A stretch of DNA of 64,000 bases from Hymenobacter sp. BT559 (GTDB taxonomy: Bacteria; Bacteroidota; Bacteroidia; Cytophagales; Hymenobacteraceae): the NCBI RefSeq assembly GCF_017571525.1, contig NZ_JAGETY010000002.1:186001-250000 (forward strand), in the 5' to 3' direction. Under the pieces are notes generated by a model. The model was not told the DNA's origin. It saw only the letters and a list, made by a program, of their open reading frames with translations, and did not search any database. The number at the start of each line of letters is the position of its first letter. Position 1 is the first letter of the stretch. Shown here one piece after another: positions 17,527 through 27,032 of this stretch. Made by a program: the position numbers and the translations under genes.

Positions 17527-18472
17527 GGGACAAAGACTTTTTAGAAGCGGCCGATTTGCTCTTCCTGCTGTTTTCGGCTTGGGCTGGTTTGTACTTTTTT
17601 ATACTATTTTGCTTTCTCTCCGTTGAGCGTCCCTGCTTATGCTCGTTAGCTCTCAAGCTGTTAGCTGGCGCAGCGGCCGAGTCTTCGGGCGATAAGCCGG
17701 GCGGCGGCGCCCCTAGCTCCAGGGCGTCATCATCCATGGGCAGGCCCAGCTGCTGGCGCCGGGCGCGGCCCTGGATAGAGTCCGCTTTGGCCGAGGCCAC
17801 CGAATCGCGGGCGGCGCGGGCGGCTAGGGTGTCAGCAGTGAGCACGGGCATGGTTTCGAGCTGGGCCTCGTCGAGGTGGCCGGCAGGCACAGCAATGCGG
17901 AAGGGCGGCGAGGAGCTTTCGACCAACCCAATTGCCGCCACCTTACGAGCCACTTCGCTTTGCTTGCTTGCCTCCATGTAGTCCGACTTCAGCGTGGTGT
18001 AGTCGGCGCGCAAGTCTTCCGTTTCCTGTTTGAGCCGCTGGATATTGCGGTTCATGCGGTTGCCGTAGTGCGTGTTGCCGATGTAGAGCAGCACCAGCAG
18101 CATGCCAAAAAGCAGCTTGGGCAGGTAACGCACCGGCAGCCCCTCCCGGAACAGCCCATCGAGACCGGTAAACCGGTCGAGCAGCGAAAACAAGCTCCAG
18201 CCGGTGGCCGTCACGCCTTCGTGGCGGTCCCAGGCCGGGGCCGTAAACTCGGCCGGCGTGGGGGCTGGCTTACGGGCCTTTTTGGGCTCGGCGGGTGGTG
18301 CGGGGGCCACTACCGGCGCAGCTACGGGCGCCGGGGCAACAGGCACTGGCACAGCAACGGGCGCCGCTACGGGTTCTGCTACTTCATTTATCGGGTCGGG
18401 CACGCGCGGGGGCCGCACGGTATTGGCGCGGGGCGGACCAGCCGCAACGGGACGTATCGTATTACCGGCCAT
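17510..18472 (-). CDS. ftsL: FtsL-like division protein
   Basis: The start at 18472 (MAGNTIRPVA) lies 4 bp after the rsmH stop and is preferred over the upstream one inside rsmH. The product is 320 residues. A long Pro/Ala-rich cytoplasmic part is followed by one membrane segment (LLFGMLLVLLYIG) and then a heptad-rich coiled coil (NRNIQRLKQETEDLRADYTT). That topology matches FtsL, which bridges FtsQ and FtsW/FtsI. Canonical FtsL is about 120 residues, so the N-terminal and C-terminal extensions are unusually long. Identification rests on topology plus position between rsmH and ftsI. Confidence 0.8.
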   Translation of the reverse strand: MAGNTIRPVAAGPPRANTVRPPRVPDPINEVAEPVAAPVAVPVPVAPAPVAAPVVAPAPPAEPKKARKPAPTPAEFTAPAWDRHEGVTATGWSLFSLLDRFTGLDGLFREGLPVRYLPKLLFGMLLVLLYIGNTHYGNRMNRNIQRLKQETEDLRADYTTLKSDYMEASKQSEVARKVAAIGLVESSSPPFRIAVPAGHLDEAQLETMPVLTADTLAARAARDSVASAKADSIQGRARRQQLGLPMDDDALELGAPPPGLSPEDSAAAPANSLRANEHKQGRSTERKQNSIKKYKPAQAENSRKSKSAASKKSLSHERQR

Positions 18473-18476
18473 AGAG

Positions 18477-19418
18477 TTAAGCAGGATTATCGGTTCGGAC
18501 GCCGATACGCAGCTTGGCACTGCGGGCGCGGCTGTTTTCGGCTATTTCCTCGGCCGTGGCCTCGGTAGGCTTGCGCGTCAGCGCCTCGAAGGGCAGGCTC
18601 ACGCGGCCGTACAAATCCTTCTCGGCCTGGCCAAAAAACTTGCCCTGGCTTAGAAAATTCTTCACCAGCCGGTCTTCCAGTGAGTGGTAACTCATGACAA
18701 CCAGCCGGCCGCCGGGGCGCAGCACCTGAGCCGTTTGCACCAGCATTTCCTGCAAAGCAGCGAGCTCATCGTTTACCTCAATGCGCAGCCCCTGAAACAC
18801 TTGTGCCAGGTACTTATTCTCTTTGCCGCGCGGCGTCACGGGCGCGATGGCCTGCTTGAGCTCCGCGATGGTACGCAACGGACGCTGGCGGCGGGCCTGC
18901 ACCACGGTAGCCGCTAGGGTGCGCGCATTGGTCACCTCGCCATACATGCCGAAGATGCGGTGCAGCGCGGCCTCGTCGTAGTCGTTGAGCACGTCGGCGG
19001 CCGTAGCCACGCTGGCATCGTGTGGGTCCATGCGCATGTCGAGCGGCCCATCAAAACGGGTGCTGAAGCCGCGCGCGGCGGTGTCGAACTGATGTGACGA
19101 CACGCCCAAATCGGCCAGCAGGCCATCCACGGGCAGGGCATCTCGCTGGGTCAGCTCGGTGGCCAGGTGCCGGAAGTTAGCCCGAATAAAGGTGAACTGG
19201 GGGCTAGCCAGCTGCGCCGCCTCGCGCTCGGCAGCCTCGTCCTGGTCGAAGCTGTATAGGTGGCCCTCAGCCAATTGCTCCAGTATGCGCGCCGAGTGGC
19301 CGCCGCCGCCAAACGTCACGTCGACGTAGCGGCCGCCGGGCACGAGGACTAGCCCGGCCAGGCACTCGGCCAGCATCACGGGGCGGTGGTAGGCGGTATC
19401 GTTGGGGCGGATGCTCAT
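18477..19418 (-). CDS. rsmH: 16S rRNA m4C1402 methyltransferase RsmH (MraW)
   Basis: The start at 19418 (MSIRPNDTAYHRPVML) is chosen because it overlaps the mraZ stop as ATGA and because HRPVML is the conserved beginning of the family. The longer frame would run far into mraZ. The product is 313 residues. The SAM-binding motif is YVDVTFGGGGHSARIL, with later motifs LLADLGVSSHQFD, RPGGRLVVMSYHSLEDR and the basic C-terminal RSAKLRIGVR. It methylates N4 of C1402 in the decoding centre. Confidence 0.97.
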   Translation of the reverse strand: MSIRPNDTAYHRPVMLAECLAGLVLVPGGRYVDVTFGGGGHSARILEQLAEGHLYSFDQDEAAEREAAQLASPQFTFIRANFRHLATELTQRDALPVDGLLADLGVSSHQFDTAARGFSTRFDGPLDMRMDPHDASVATAADVLNDYDEAALHRIFGMYGEVTNARTLAATVVQARRQRPLRTIAELKQAIAPVTPRGKENKYLAQVFQGLRIEVNDELAALQEMLVQTAQVLRPGGRLVVMSYHSLEDRLVKNFLSQGKFFGQAEKDLYGRVSLPFEALTRKPTEATAEEIAENSRARSAKLRIGVRTDNPA

Positions 19419-19885
19419 GCGGCCAAGGGGGCTTCGGGGGTGGCCGATAAGAATTTTTGGGCCAGCTTCGAGAAGGTGGGCTGGTCCTTGATGAGGTATT
19501 CGTCGTAGCGGGTGGGGTCCCACACTTCGCAGCGGTTGCCGAGGCCCACTATCACGGCTTCCTTTTCGAGGCCGGCGTAGCGGCGCATCGAGCCCGGCAG
19601 GCCAAAGCGCCCGATGCTGTCGAGTTCCACCTCCGTCATACCCCGAAAGAAATTGCGCTGAAACTGGCGGTATTCTTCATTAAACTCATCCAGAGCCATC
19701 ACTTTGGCGTGAATCAGCTCCCAAGCCGAGCGCGGATACAGCACCAGGCAAGGCTCGAAGCCGCGCACCAGCACCAGTTGGTTGGCGTAGGCATCGGGCA
19801 GGCTAGCCTTCACCTTGGCAGGCAGCACCAGCCGACCTTTGGGGTCGAGCTTGCAGTCGTATTCGCCGGACAGGAGCTGATGCAT
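19415..19885 (-). CDS. mraZ: transcriptional regulator MraZ
   Basis: A 156-residue protein with two SpoVT/AbrB-like halves, each with the conserved DPKGR (residues 17-21) or DSIGRFGLPG type motif. It is the first gene of the dcw cluster. MraZ is known to bind tandem repeats upstream of its own gene and to repress the cluster. Matching 10-bp repeats are present just upstream (19951-19980), so autoregulation is likely. Confidence 0.96.
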   Translation of the reverse strand: MHQLLSGEYDCKLDPKGRLVLPAKVKASLPDAYANQLVLVRGFEPCLVLYPRSAWELIHAKVMALDEFNEEYRQFQRNFFRGMTEVELDSIGRFGLPGSMRRYAGLEKEAVIVGLGNRCEVWDPTRYDEYLIKDQPTFSKLAQKFLSATPEAPLAA

Positions 19886-20315
19886 GAAAGGAAAGTGCCC
19901 GCCCGGCAGTAGCCTAGGCTAGGATAACAAAAGTACGAGTGGTTTCAAAAAACTCACCACTTTCTACCACTTTCTACCACAATCCAGAAAGTGCTCTGAC
20001 AGCCTCGAATCGGGCTTTTATATCCTCATGCATCATAGTTGCACTAATAATCTGACTGCTTAAGCTGGTTTTTGGGAGGCGAAACAGAAGCCAGTTGGCT
20101 AGAAGAAATTTTTTATTTTTTGCGCAACGGAGTTGCATTTACAATCCACCTTACGCTAGCCCTTCATTTGAAATTCTTTATTTACCCGCTTCTTGCAGGT
20201 TGCTAAGTGATTGAAAAAGTGCTTTTGCTGGTCCTGCTTCGCGAGCCTATGATGGCCGCAAACCGGGTTTATCATTTTTCTGTTAATTTTCGGCATAATC
20301 TTACAACGCATCGCT
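19886..20315. other. intergenic region between mraZ and the ECF sigma gene
   Basis: A 430-bp divergent spacer. The left part holds the mraZ promoter and operator repeats. The remainder (about 19985-20315) is AT-richer than its surroundings, with runs such as TTTTTTATTTTTTG near 20110. It must contain the promoter for the sigma gene, but I see no exact TAnnTTTG box there and no convincing gene. Confidence 0.6.
19928..19980 (-). promoter_or_regulatory. mraZ/dcw promoter with three MraZ-type operator repeats
   Basis: On the minus strand TACTTTTG (19935-19928) matches the Bacteroidota -7 box TAnnTTTG, about 43 bp from the mraZ start. Immediately upstream are three direct repeats at exact 10-bp spacing: GTGGTAGAAA, GTGGTAGAAA and GTGGTGAGTT (19980-19951). 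Known MraZ boxes are short G-rich repeats at 10-bp spacing, including AAAGTGG-type boxes in mollicutes. The repeats occupy the position of the missing -33 element, which fits repression by occlusion. Confidence 0.75.
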
Positions 20316-20906
20316 TTGCCCGCCTCACCTGTCTTTTCGGAACCGGACTGTCTGCGCCGCCTGAAACAGGACGACGAGCGGGCATTTGATGCCCTGTTCC
20401 GGCACTACAGCGCGCTCGTTTATCGCTTTGCGTACAGCTACTTAAAGTCGCGCCCGGCCGCCGAAGAGATTGTCCAGGAGTGCTTTATCAAAATATGGGA
20501 GAAACGCGACCAGCTGCGCGACGACGTGCCGCTGAAGGGCTACCTGTTTACGACTGCCCACCACGCGGTGCTCAACGAGCTGCGGCGCGACCAGCACCAC
20601 CTGCGCCTGCAAGGGCAAGTGGCCGCCGCCGGCCCCGCCAGCGTAGCCAACGAGGCCGAGTATCAGGAGATGGAGGCCTTGTACCTGGCTGCCTTAGACC
20701 GCCTGCCGCCCAAGCAGCGCGAGGTATTTGTGCTGAGCCGGCAGCAGGGCCTCTCCTACCCCGAAATTGCCGAGCGCCAGGGCGTATCGGTGAAGACAGT
20801 AGAGGCGCATATTATGCAGGCGCTCAAGACGCTGCGCAAGTATTTTAACCTGCACGGGGGCGGTGTGCTAGGCCTGCTTTTATTGCTCACGCTGGGCAAA
20901 CGCTAA
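20316..20906 (+). CDS. FecI-type ECF sigma factor
   Basis: A 196-residue sigma-70 family protein. Region 2 is visible in DDERAFDALFRHYSALVYRF with AAEEIVQECFIKIWE, and region 4 in LPPKQREVFVLSRQQGLSYP followed by a helix-turn-helix. The only suitable start is TTG at 20316. It is probably the sigma partner of the FecR-like protein at 22514 and the STN-domain SusC receptor, forming a trans-envelope induction circuit for the carbohydrate locus. Unusually, an SGNH hydrolase lies between sigma and anti-sigma genes. Confidence 0.9.
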   Translation: MPASPVFSEPDCLRRLKQDDERAFDALFRHYSALVYRFAYSYLKSRPAAEEIVQECFIKIWEKRDQLRDDVPLKGYLFTTAHHAVLNELRRDQHHLRLQGQVAAAGPASVANEAEYQEMEALYLAALDRLPPKQREVFVLSRQQGLSYPEIAERQGVSVKTVEAHIMQALKTLRKYFNLHGGGVLGLLLLLTLGKR

Positions 20907-21002
20907 TTTTTAGGCAGTGAGACTAAGGGCATTGCGTAGGCGGCAGGGTAGTTAGCTTGGCGGCCAAGCGGGGCGGCCTTTTTCACGCTAGACGCTAGGT
21001 TT

Positions 21003-22388
21003 ATGGAACATTCTTCTTTTTGGGGCCTGGCGCTGGCTGGGCTGGTGGCGGCCACTGGCTTCTCATCCGCGAGCTTCGGGCCGGGCATTGACTCTGGCCT
21101 GAAGGTGGGCGCTTGCTCGCTAGCCCCAGCGCCCGCCGACACGCTGCACAACGACTGGAAAATTGTATTTTTCGGGTCCTCGGTGCCGTTTGGCCAGGGC
21201 GCTACCAACAAGTATGGTTACCCAGCCCGCTATGCCACGCTGCTGGCCCAGCGGGCCGCCAGCGGTCAGGGCGCGGCCTGGACGGTGGCTAATATTTCGG
21301 TGCCCGGCGACAACACCACCAAGGTAGCCGCGCGCTGGGCGCGCGACCTGCGGCCCCAGCACGGCCGCTACGTGGTGCTGGCGCTCTCGCTGGGCAACGA
21401 GGGCATCCACGGCGGCGGCCAACCCATTTTCGAGCAATTCAAAACCAACCTGCTGGCGCTGGTGCAGCGGGCGCGGGCCGAGGGCCTGGTGCCCGTAGTG
21501 GCCAATTGCTACACCCGCAACGACTACACGCCGGAAGACTACGCCTTCATCCGGCAGACGAACCTGCTGCTGCACGCCTGGGCCGTGCCTAGTATTAATA
21601 CGCTGGGGGCCGTAGACGATGGCGCCGGCCACTGGGCACCCGGCTACTGGGACGACGCCCTGCACCCCAACGACCGCGGCCACGCCGAAATGGCCCACGT
21701 CCTCGTGCCTTCGCTGTTCGATGCCCTGCGGGCTGGTAAAGCTGTTCCGCACCATGCCGCCACCTCTTACGTGCGCCTGGGCCCTAGCCAGCGCGGGGCA
21801 GCTACGGGCCTAACGCTGCGGCCCGAAACGCTGCTGCACCCCTTTACCCAGGTAGTCAGCTTTCGCACGGCCGGCAAGGGGCAGCTTGTGACCTTACAAG
21901 ACAGTACTGCGACGGGTAGCCTCAGCATCGGGGCTAGCGGCGGGCTCACCTACACCTCGGCTAAGGGCGGCCACCTGGCTAGCCCCCGGCGGGTGAACGA
22001 CAACCGCTGGCATCAGCTAGCCCTCACCCACTACTACGCCGCGGGCCAAACGGTGCTCTACCTCGATGGTGCCGAGGTGGGCCGGCTGCCCGAGCAGCTA
22101 TTGACCCGACAGCTCAGCCTGGGCGGCACCCGGGCGCCGCGGGGGGCGCAGTACCGCAACTGGCTTTTTTACCGGGCTGGCATGAATGCCGATGAACTGC
22201 GCGCGCTGGCCGCCGACTCGCTGCTCAAGTCGAGCCTGGAGCTGTACGCCCCGCTCGATGGCCGCCGCACGCACGCGTTGGACTCGCTCCGCAACCTGGC
22301 CCAGAGCACCAATCACTTGCGATTCCTGGCTAGCCCGGCCGCCGCGCCGCCGGCTGGCCATAAACCGAAAAAAAAGGTGGCGCGCTAA
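21003..22388 (+). CDS. secreted SGNH hydrolase with C-terminal LamG-like domain
   Basis: A 461-residue protein with a signal-like N-terminus. An SGNH/GDSL esterase domain spans about residues 50-245: block I reads FFGSSVPFGQGA (the usual GDS is GSS, keeping a serine), a block III-like segment is LSLGNEGIHGG, and the catalytic Asp-His block is DDALHPNDRGH. A concanavalin/LamG-like domain follows (about 265-450, with VNDNRWHQLALTHYYAAGQT and YLDGAEVG). It probably removes acyl groups from a polysaccharide while the lectin-like domain binds it. The basic tail ends KPKKKVAR. Confidence 0.8.
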   Translation: MEHSSFWGLALAGLVAATGFSSASFGPGIDSGLKVGACSLAPAPADTLHNDWKIVFFGSSVPFGQGATNKYGYPARYATLLAQRAASGQGAAWTVANISVPGDNTTKVAARWARDLRPQHGRYVVLALSLGNEGIHGGGQPIFEQFKTNLLALVQRARAEGLVPVVANCYTRNDYTPEDYAFIRQTNLLLHAWAVPSINTLGAVDDGAGHWAPGYWDDALHPNDRGHAEMAHVLVPSLFDALRAGKAVPHHAATSYVRLGPSQRGAATGLTLRPETLLHPFTQVVSFRTAGKGQLVTLQDSTATGSLSIGASGGLTYTSAKGGHLASPRRVNDNRWHQLALTHYYAAGQTVLYLDGAEVGRLPEQLLTRQLSLGGTRAPRGAQYRNWLFYRAGMNADELRALAADSLLKSSLELYAPLDGRRTHALDSLRNLAQSTNHLRFLASPAAAPPAGHKPKKKVAR

Positions 22389-22513
22389 TTTTTTTTAGCC
22401 CCCGACTAAGGGGGAGGGCCCCGGCACCGTGTAGTACTGCAAACGAGGGAAGCTCCGGCTTCTCATTGCCCCCAGCTAGCGGGCTTTCTCAGCAGTACTT
22501 CCGGCGTCAGCCT

Positions 22514-23518
22514 ATGTCTTTAGTTATTACCCAAGCCCTTGTTTCGGCCTATGCTGCCGGCACCGCTACGGCGGCCCAGGCCGAGGCCGTGCGCGCCTGG
22601 CTAGCCCAACCCGCCAACCAGCTGCTAGCCCAGCACTGGATGCAGCAGCACTGGGAGGAGTTAGCCGCCGCTCCTGCCCTAGCCCCTACCGCCGACGAGC
22701 CCGACTACGAGGCCCTGCTGCGGCGCACGCGGCTGCACCTCACGCCCGCCGCGCCGCGCCACCAGGCACCCCCGGCCTGGCGGCGCTGGGCAGCCGCTGC
22801 GGGCCTGGCCGCCACGCTGGCCGGGGGCGGCTGGGTGTATTATACCGCGCACCGCGCTCCGGCGCCGCTGGCCGTGAACACCAATTTTGGCCAGACCCGC
22901 ACCATCACGCTGCCCGATGGCTCGCAGGCCATGCTCAATGGGCACTCGACGCTGCGCTACGCCGCCAGCTGGCAGCCCGACCAGCCCCGCGAGGTGTGGC
23001 TCGATGGCGAAGGCTTTTTCTCGGTGCAGCACAAGGGCTACAGCCAGCGCTTTTTGGTGCACACCACGGCCGGGCTGCAGGTAGAAGTGCTGGGGACCAA
23101 GTTTGTGGTGGCCCGCCGCCGCGACCAGACGCGCGTGGTGCTCTTGCAGGGCAAGGTGCGGGTCGAGTTTGATGACCACCAGCAGCCCGACGTTATCCTG
23201 CGCCCCGGCGAGCTCATGGAAACCCACGACGACCAGCCGGCCCTGGTGCTGCACAAAAAGGTGCACACTGCTCCTTACGCCGCCTGGAAAGACGCCCAGC
23301 TCGTGCTCGACGAAACTACCATTGCCGAGCTGGCCACCCGCCTCCACGACACCTACGGCCTCGACGTGGAGGTAACCACCCCCGAGCTCAACCGCCGCCG
23401 CGTGACGGGCACCGTGCCCGTGAGCGACCTCCCTACTCTGCTACAAGCCCTGGAAGAAACCTTCCGACTCCAGGCTACGCGCCAGGGCAACCGCCTGACG
23501 CTAGCCGAAAAAAACTAG
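22514..23518 (+). CDS. FecR-type anti-sigma factor
   Basis: The start at 22514 (MSLVITQALV) is favoured over 22466. The product is 334 residues: a cytoplasmic anti-sigma region, one membrane helix (about 90-110) and a periplasmic FecR domain with VNTNFGQTRTITLPDGSQ and the conserved GEGFFSVQH. The C-terminal part (LVLDETTIAELATRLHDTYG) is an STN-like signalling domain. It should receive a signal from the STN domain of the SusC-like receptor encoded next and release the sigma factor at 20316. Confidence 0.92.
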   Translation: MSLVITQALVSAYAAGTATAAQAEAVRAWLAQPANQLLAQHWMQQHWEELAAAPALAPTADEPDYEALLRRTRLHLTPAAPRHQAPPAWRRWAAAAGLAATLAGGGWVYYTAHRAPAPLAVNTNFGQTRTITLPDGSQAMLNGHSTLRYAASWQPDQPREVWLDGEGFFSVQHKGYSQRFLVHTTAGLQVEVLGTKFVVARRRDQTRVVLLQGKVRVEFDDHQQPDVILRPGELMETHDDQPALVLHKKVHTAPYAAWKDAQLVLDETTIAELATRLHDTYGLDVEVTTPELNRRRVTGTVPVSDLPTLLQALEETFRLQATRQGNRLTLAEKN

Positions 23519-23544
23519 TTTTTTAACTCTTCCCCCACCCGTTT

Positions 23545-26500
23545 ATGCGCTCACTACTTACTCCCGTGGGTAAGCACTACTGCCGGCCCGCTTCACTAGC
23601 CGCAGGGGTACTGCTTTTGCACGCCCTGGCCACGCCGGCTTCGGCCCAGCTGCTGGCGGCTAATCTGCCCGCCCAGAGCACGCCAGCCCCCTCCCCCGCC
23701 AGCTCGGTTTCGCTCAAAGCACTGCTCAAGCAGTGGGAGGGCGAGTACCATGCTACCATCTTCTACGAGAGCAACCTGGTAGATAACAAGCGGGTGCTGG
23801 TCCCTAGCGAGCCGGCTACCTCGCTTGCCGAACGCCTGGCCGCCGTGCTGCCCCCGGCCAACCTGCAGTTTAAAGAGCTGCGTCCTAATTACTTTGTAGT
23901 AACCAGCCGCCCGGCTTCTGCTACTTCGGGTAGCGCCGCCGTAGCCCCGCAAAACGTGCCCGTGTCGGGCCGCGTAACCGATACCAAGGGCGAAGGCCTG
24001 CCGGGCGTGACGGTACTCGTGAAGGGCACCGCCATCGGCACCTCTACCGGGGCCGACGGGAGCTTCTCGCTGAGCGTGCCCGAAAACAGCACGCTGGTAT
24101 TCAGCTCGATTGGCTACAAGAACCAAGAGCTAGCCGTAACCGGCGCTACCAGTACCATCGCCATTCGGCTGAGCGACGATGCGCAGTCGCTGAACGAGGT
24201 TGTGGTAGTAGGCTACGGCACCCAGACCCGCCAGGACCTTTCGACTTCGGTAGCCTCGGTGGGCGCGGCAGCCCTGGCGCGGCAGCCAGTAGCTGGCTTC
24301 GACCAGGCCTTGCAGGGCCAGGCGCCCGGTGTGCAGGTGACGACGCCCTCGGGTGCGCCCGGCGGTGGCATCAATGTGCGGATACGCGGCACGGCTACGC
24401 TTAACCTCAACGCTTCGCCGCTGTACGTGGTGGACGGGGTTCCAATACTGCCGGACTACCAGCAAGAAATCACGAACAATAGCCAGCGCATCAACCCGCT
24501 GAACACGATTAACCCCGACGACATCGAGAGCATCGATGTGCTGAAAGACGGCGCGGCGGCGGCCATCTACGGCGTGCGGGCCGCCAACGGCGTAGTGGTT
24601 ATTACAACCAAGCGCGGCAAGGTAGGCCAGGCCCAGGTAGGCCTCACGGCGTACTTCGGCCGCCAGTACCTGCGCAAGAAGCTCGATGTGCTCAATGCAA
24701 ACCAGTTTGCGCAGGAGTACAACCAGATTCTGACTGGTGGGGGCCTAGCCCCGGCGTTTACGGACCCCAACAACCCCGTCAACCCTGACCCTGCCGCCCC
24801 CGGCCCTTACAATACCGACTGGCAGGATGCGATATACCGCCCGGCCAACATTCAGAACTACCAGCTGAACGTGAGCGGCGGCACCGAAAAAACGCGCTAC
24901 TACGTATCCGGCGGCTATTTCAATCAGCAGGGTATCAACATTAACTCGGGCTACGACCGCTACAACTTCAAAGTCAACCTGACTCAGGAGCTAAGCAAGC
25001 GCTTCCGTGTAGGCACCAACCTTAACCTGAGCCGCTCAAACACCAACAGCTCGGTGCGCTCGGAAGCGGCCGGCGCCAACGGGGGTACGGTACTGGGCGC
25101 CCTCTCACAGATTCCGACCATCCCGGTTTACAAGCCTAGCGGTATCTACGGGACTAACCCTTTCAACCAATCGGATAACCCCGTAGGCAACCTGCTCGAA
25201 ACCCGGAACATAGCTATTGTGTACCAGACGGTAGGCAACATCTACGGCGAGTTTGACATTCTCCCCAACCTGCGGGCCCGTACCAACCTGGGCATTGACC
25301 TGCGCAACCAGGGCGAGAATTACTTCCAGAGCACCAACTATCCGGGCACCAGCAACTCGGCCCCGGCCACCAAGGGCCAGGCTCGGGCCGCGTCCAACAC
25401 GCAGGTCATCTGGCTGAACGAGAACACGATTACCTGGAACCCAACTTTTGGCGACAAGCACCACCTGACCCTGCTAGGGGGTGAGTCGATGCAGGAGTCG
25501 TTCCGCAACACGATGGGCGCTTCCACGCAAGGCTTCACTTCCAACATTGTGCCCAATCTGGATGCGGGCTCTTCAATACTGAACCTACCCTATAGCTACG
25601 CCGACTCGTGGTCGCTGCTGAGCTACTTTGCCCGCGCCAACTACGACTACGATGGCAAGTACCTGCTGCAAGCCAGTATCCGGGCTGACGGCACGAGCCG
25701 CTTCACCAACAAATACCGCTTTGGCTACTTCCCGGCCGTGAGCGCCGCCTGGCGCGTTTCCAAGGAAGACTTCTTCCCGCAGAACACCGCCGTGAGCGAC
25801 CTGAAGCTGCGCGCCAGCTTTGGGGCCAACGGCAACCAGGAAATTTATACCTACCAGCGCTTTGCGCAGTACGGCCCCTCGTATAACTACCAAGGCACCG
25901 GCAGCGGTACCAATATTGTTGGAGGCACTACCCAAACTACCATCGGCAACAACGACCTGCGCTGGGAAACCACCTACCAGTACAACGCAGGTATCGACAT
26001 CGGGATGTTCAACAACCGCCTGACGTTGAACGTGGACTTGTATAACAAGCAGACCCGCGACTTGCTGCTGAGCGTGCCGATTCCGCAAAGCACGGGCGCC
26101 CAAACCTTGTCGGTGCTCCAAAACCTGGGCAGCATCCAAAACCGGGGCTTGGAGATTGGGCTGACTACTACCAATGTCGAGGCTAGCAACGGCGGCTTTG
26201 GCTGGACTACCAGCTTGAACGTGAGCGGTAACCGCAACCTCATTAAGGACCTCGGGCAACAAGCTAATGATAAGGGCGTTAGCTCTGACCGCACTATCAT
26301 CAATGGTAACCAGATTTCGCAGGCGGGCCATCCGCTAGGCTCGTTCTACGGGTACCGTTCCTTAGGCATTGTGCAGAATGACGCGGAGGGCCAGGGCTAC
26401 GCTACGCAGAACGGCGCCAAGCCCAAAGCCGGTGATATTCACTTTGCAGACCTCAATGGCGACGGGGTTATCAACGGGTCAGACCAAACCATCATTGGCA

Positions 26501-27009
26501 ACCCCAACCCGAAGGCTTTTGCGGGCGTGACCAACAACTTCTCCTATAAGGGGCTAGAGCTGAGCGTATTCTTCCAGGGCCAGTTTGGCAATGAGATATA
26601 CAACCAGACGCGCCAGATTCTGGAGTCGCAGTCGGACCCCAACAACCAGACGACGCGGGTACTCAACCACTGGACCCCGACCAACACGAACACCGACATT
26701 CCGCGGCCCGTGCGCTACGACCCGGCCGGCAACAACCGCTTCTCGAACCGCTGGCTAGAAGATGGCTCGTATGTGCGCCTCAAGAACGTAACGCTGGCCT
26801 ACACGCTTCCGGCCGCCATTAGCAAGCACGCCGCCACTCAAAACCTGCGGGTGTATGTGACGGGCCAGAACCTGATAACCTGGACGCACTACCTGGGCTA
26901 TGACCCCGAGGTGAGCGCCAACCCCTTCTCGACCACTCAGCCCGGTGTAGACTATGGCGTGTACCCGCAGTCGCGCACGTACACGGTGGGCCTCAACGCT
27001 ACTTTTTAA
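23545..27009 (+). CDS. SusC/RagA TonB-dependent receptor with STN domain
   Basis: An 1154-residue outer-membrane transporter. After a signal peptide (to about residue 35) come a secretin/TonB N-terminal STN domain (about 50-120), a carboxypeptidase D-like regulatory domain (VSGRVTDTKGEGLPGVTVLV), the plug (VVVGYGTQTRQDLS to DVLKDGAAAAIYGVRAANGV) and a 22-strand barrel ending in the typical Tyr-Thr-Val-Gly-Leu-Asn-Ala-Thr-Phe. SusC proteins import oligosaccharides with a SusD lid. The STN domain marks it as the sensor in a FecI/FecR circuit. Confidence 0.97.
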   Translation: MRSLLTPVGKHYCRPASLAAGVLLLHALATPASAQLLAANLPAQSTPAPSPASSVSLKALLKQWEGEYHATIFYESNLVDNKRVLVPSEPATSLAERLAAVLPPANLQFKELRPNYFVVTSRPASATSGSAAVAPQNVPVSGRVTDTKGEGLPGVTVLVKGTAIGTSTGADGSFSLSVPENSTLVFSSIGYKNQELAVTGATSTIAIRLSDDAQSLNEVVVVGYGTQTRQDLSTSVASVGAAALARQPVAGFDQALQGQAPGVQVTTPSGAPGGGINVRIRGTATLNLNASPLYVVDGVPILPDYQQEITNNSQRINPLNTINPDDIESIDVLKDGAAAAIYGVRAANGVVVITTKRGKVGQAQVGLTAYFGRQYLRKKLDVLNANQFAQEYNQILTGGGLAPAFTDPNNPVNPDPAAPGPYNTDWQDAIYRPANIQNYQLNVSGGTEKTRYYVSGGYFNQQGININSGYDRYNFKVNLTQELSKRFRVGTNLNLSRSNTNSSVRSEAAGANGGTVLGALSQIPTIPVYKPSGIYGTNPFNQSDNPVGNLLETRNIAIVYQTVGNIYGEFDILPNLRARTNLGIDLRNQGENYFQSTNYPGTSNSAPATKGQARAASNTQVIWLNENTITWNPTFGDKHHLTLLGGESMQESFRNTMGASTQGFTSNIVPNLDAGSSILNLPYSYADSWSLLSYFARANYDYDGKYLLQASIRADGTSRFTNKYRFGYFPAVSAAWRVSKEDFFPQNTAVSDLKLRASFGANGNQEIYTYQRFAQYGPSYNYQGTGSGTNIVGGTTQTTIGNNDLRWETTYQYNAGIDIGMFNNRLTLNVDLYNKQTRDLLLSVPIPQSTGAQTLSVLQNLGSIQNRGLEIGLTTTNVEASNGGFGWTTSLNVSGNRNLIKDLGQQANDKGVSSDRTIINGNQISQAGHPLGSFYGYRSLGIVQNDAEGQGYATQNGAKPKAGDIHFADLNGDGVINGSDQTIIGNPNPKAFAGVTNNFSYKGLELSVFFQGQFGNEIYNQTRQILESQSDPNNQTTRVLNHWTPTNTNTDIPRPVRYDPAGNNRFSNRWLEDGSYVRLKNVTLAYTLPAAISKHAATQNLRVYVTGQNLITWTHYLGYDPEVSANPFSTTQPGVDYGVYPQSRTYTVGLNATF

Positions 27010-27032
27010 GCTTCAGCCAGCCTAGAATTCCC

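Noticed and set aside
20207..20389. Short plus-strand frame before the ECF sigma gene
   Set aside because: It overlaps the sigma gene out of frame, has no recognisable feature and lies in an AT-richer promoter region.
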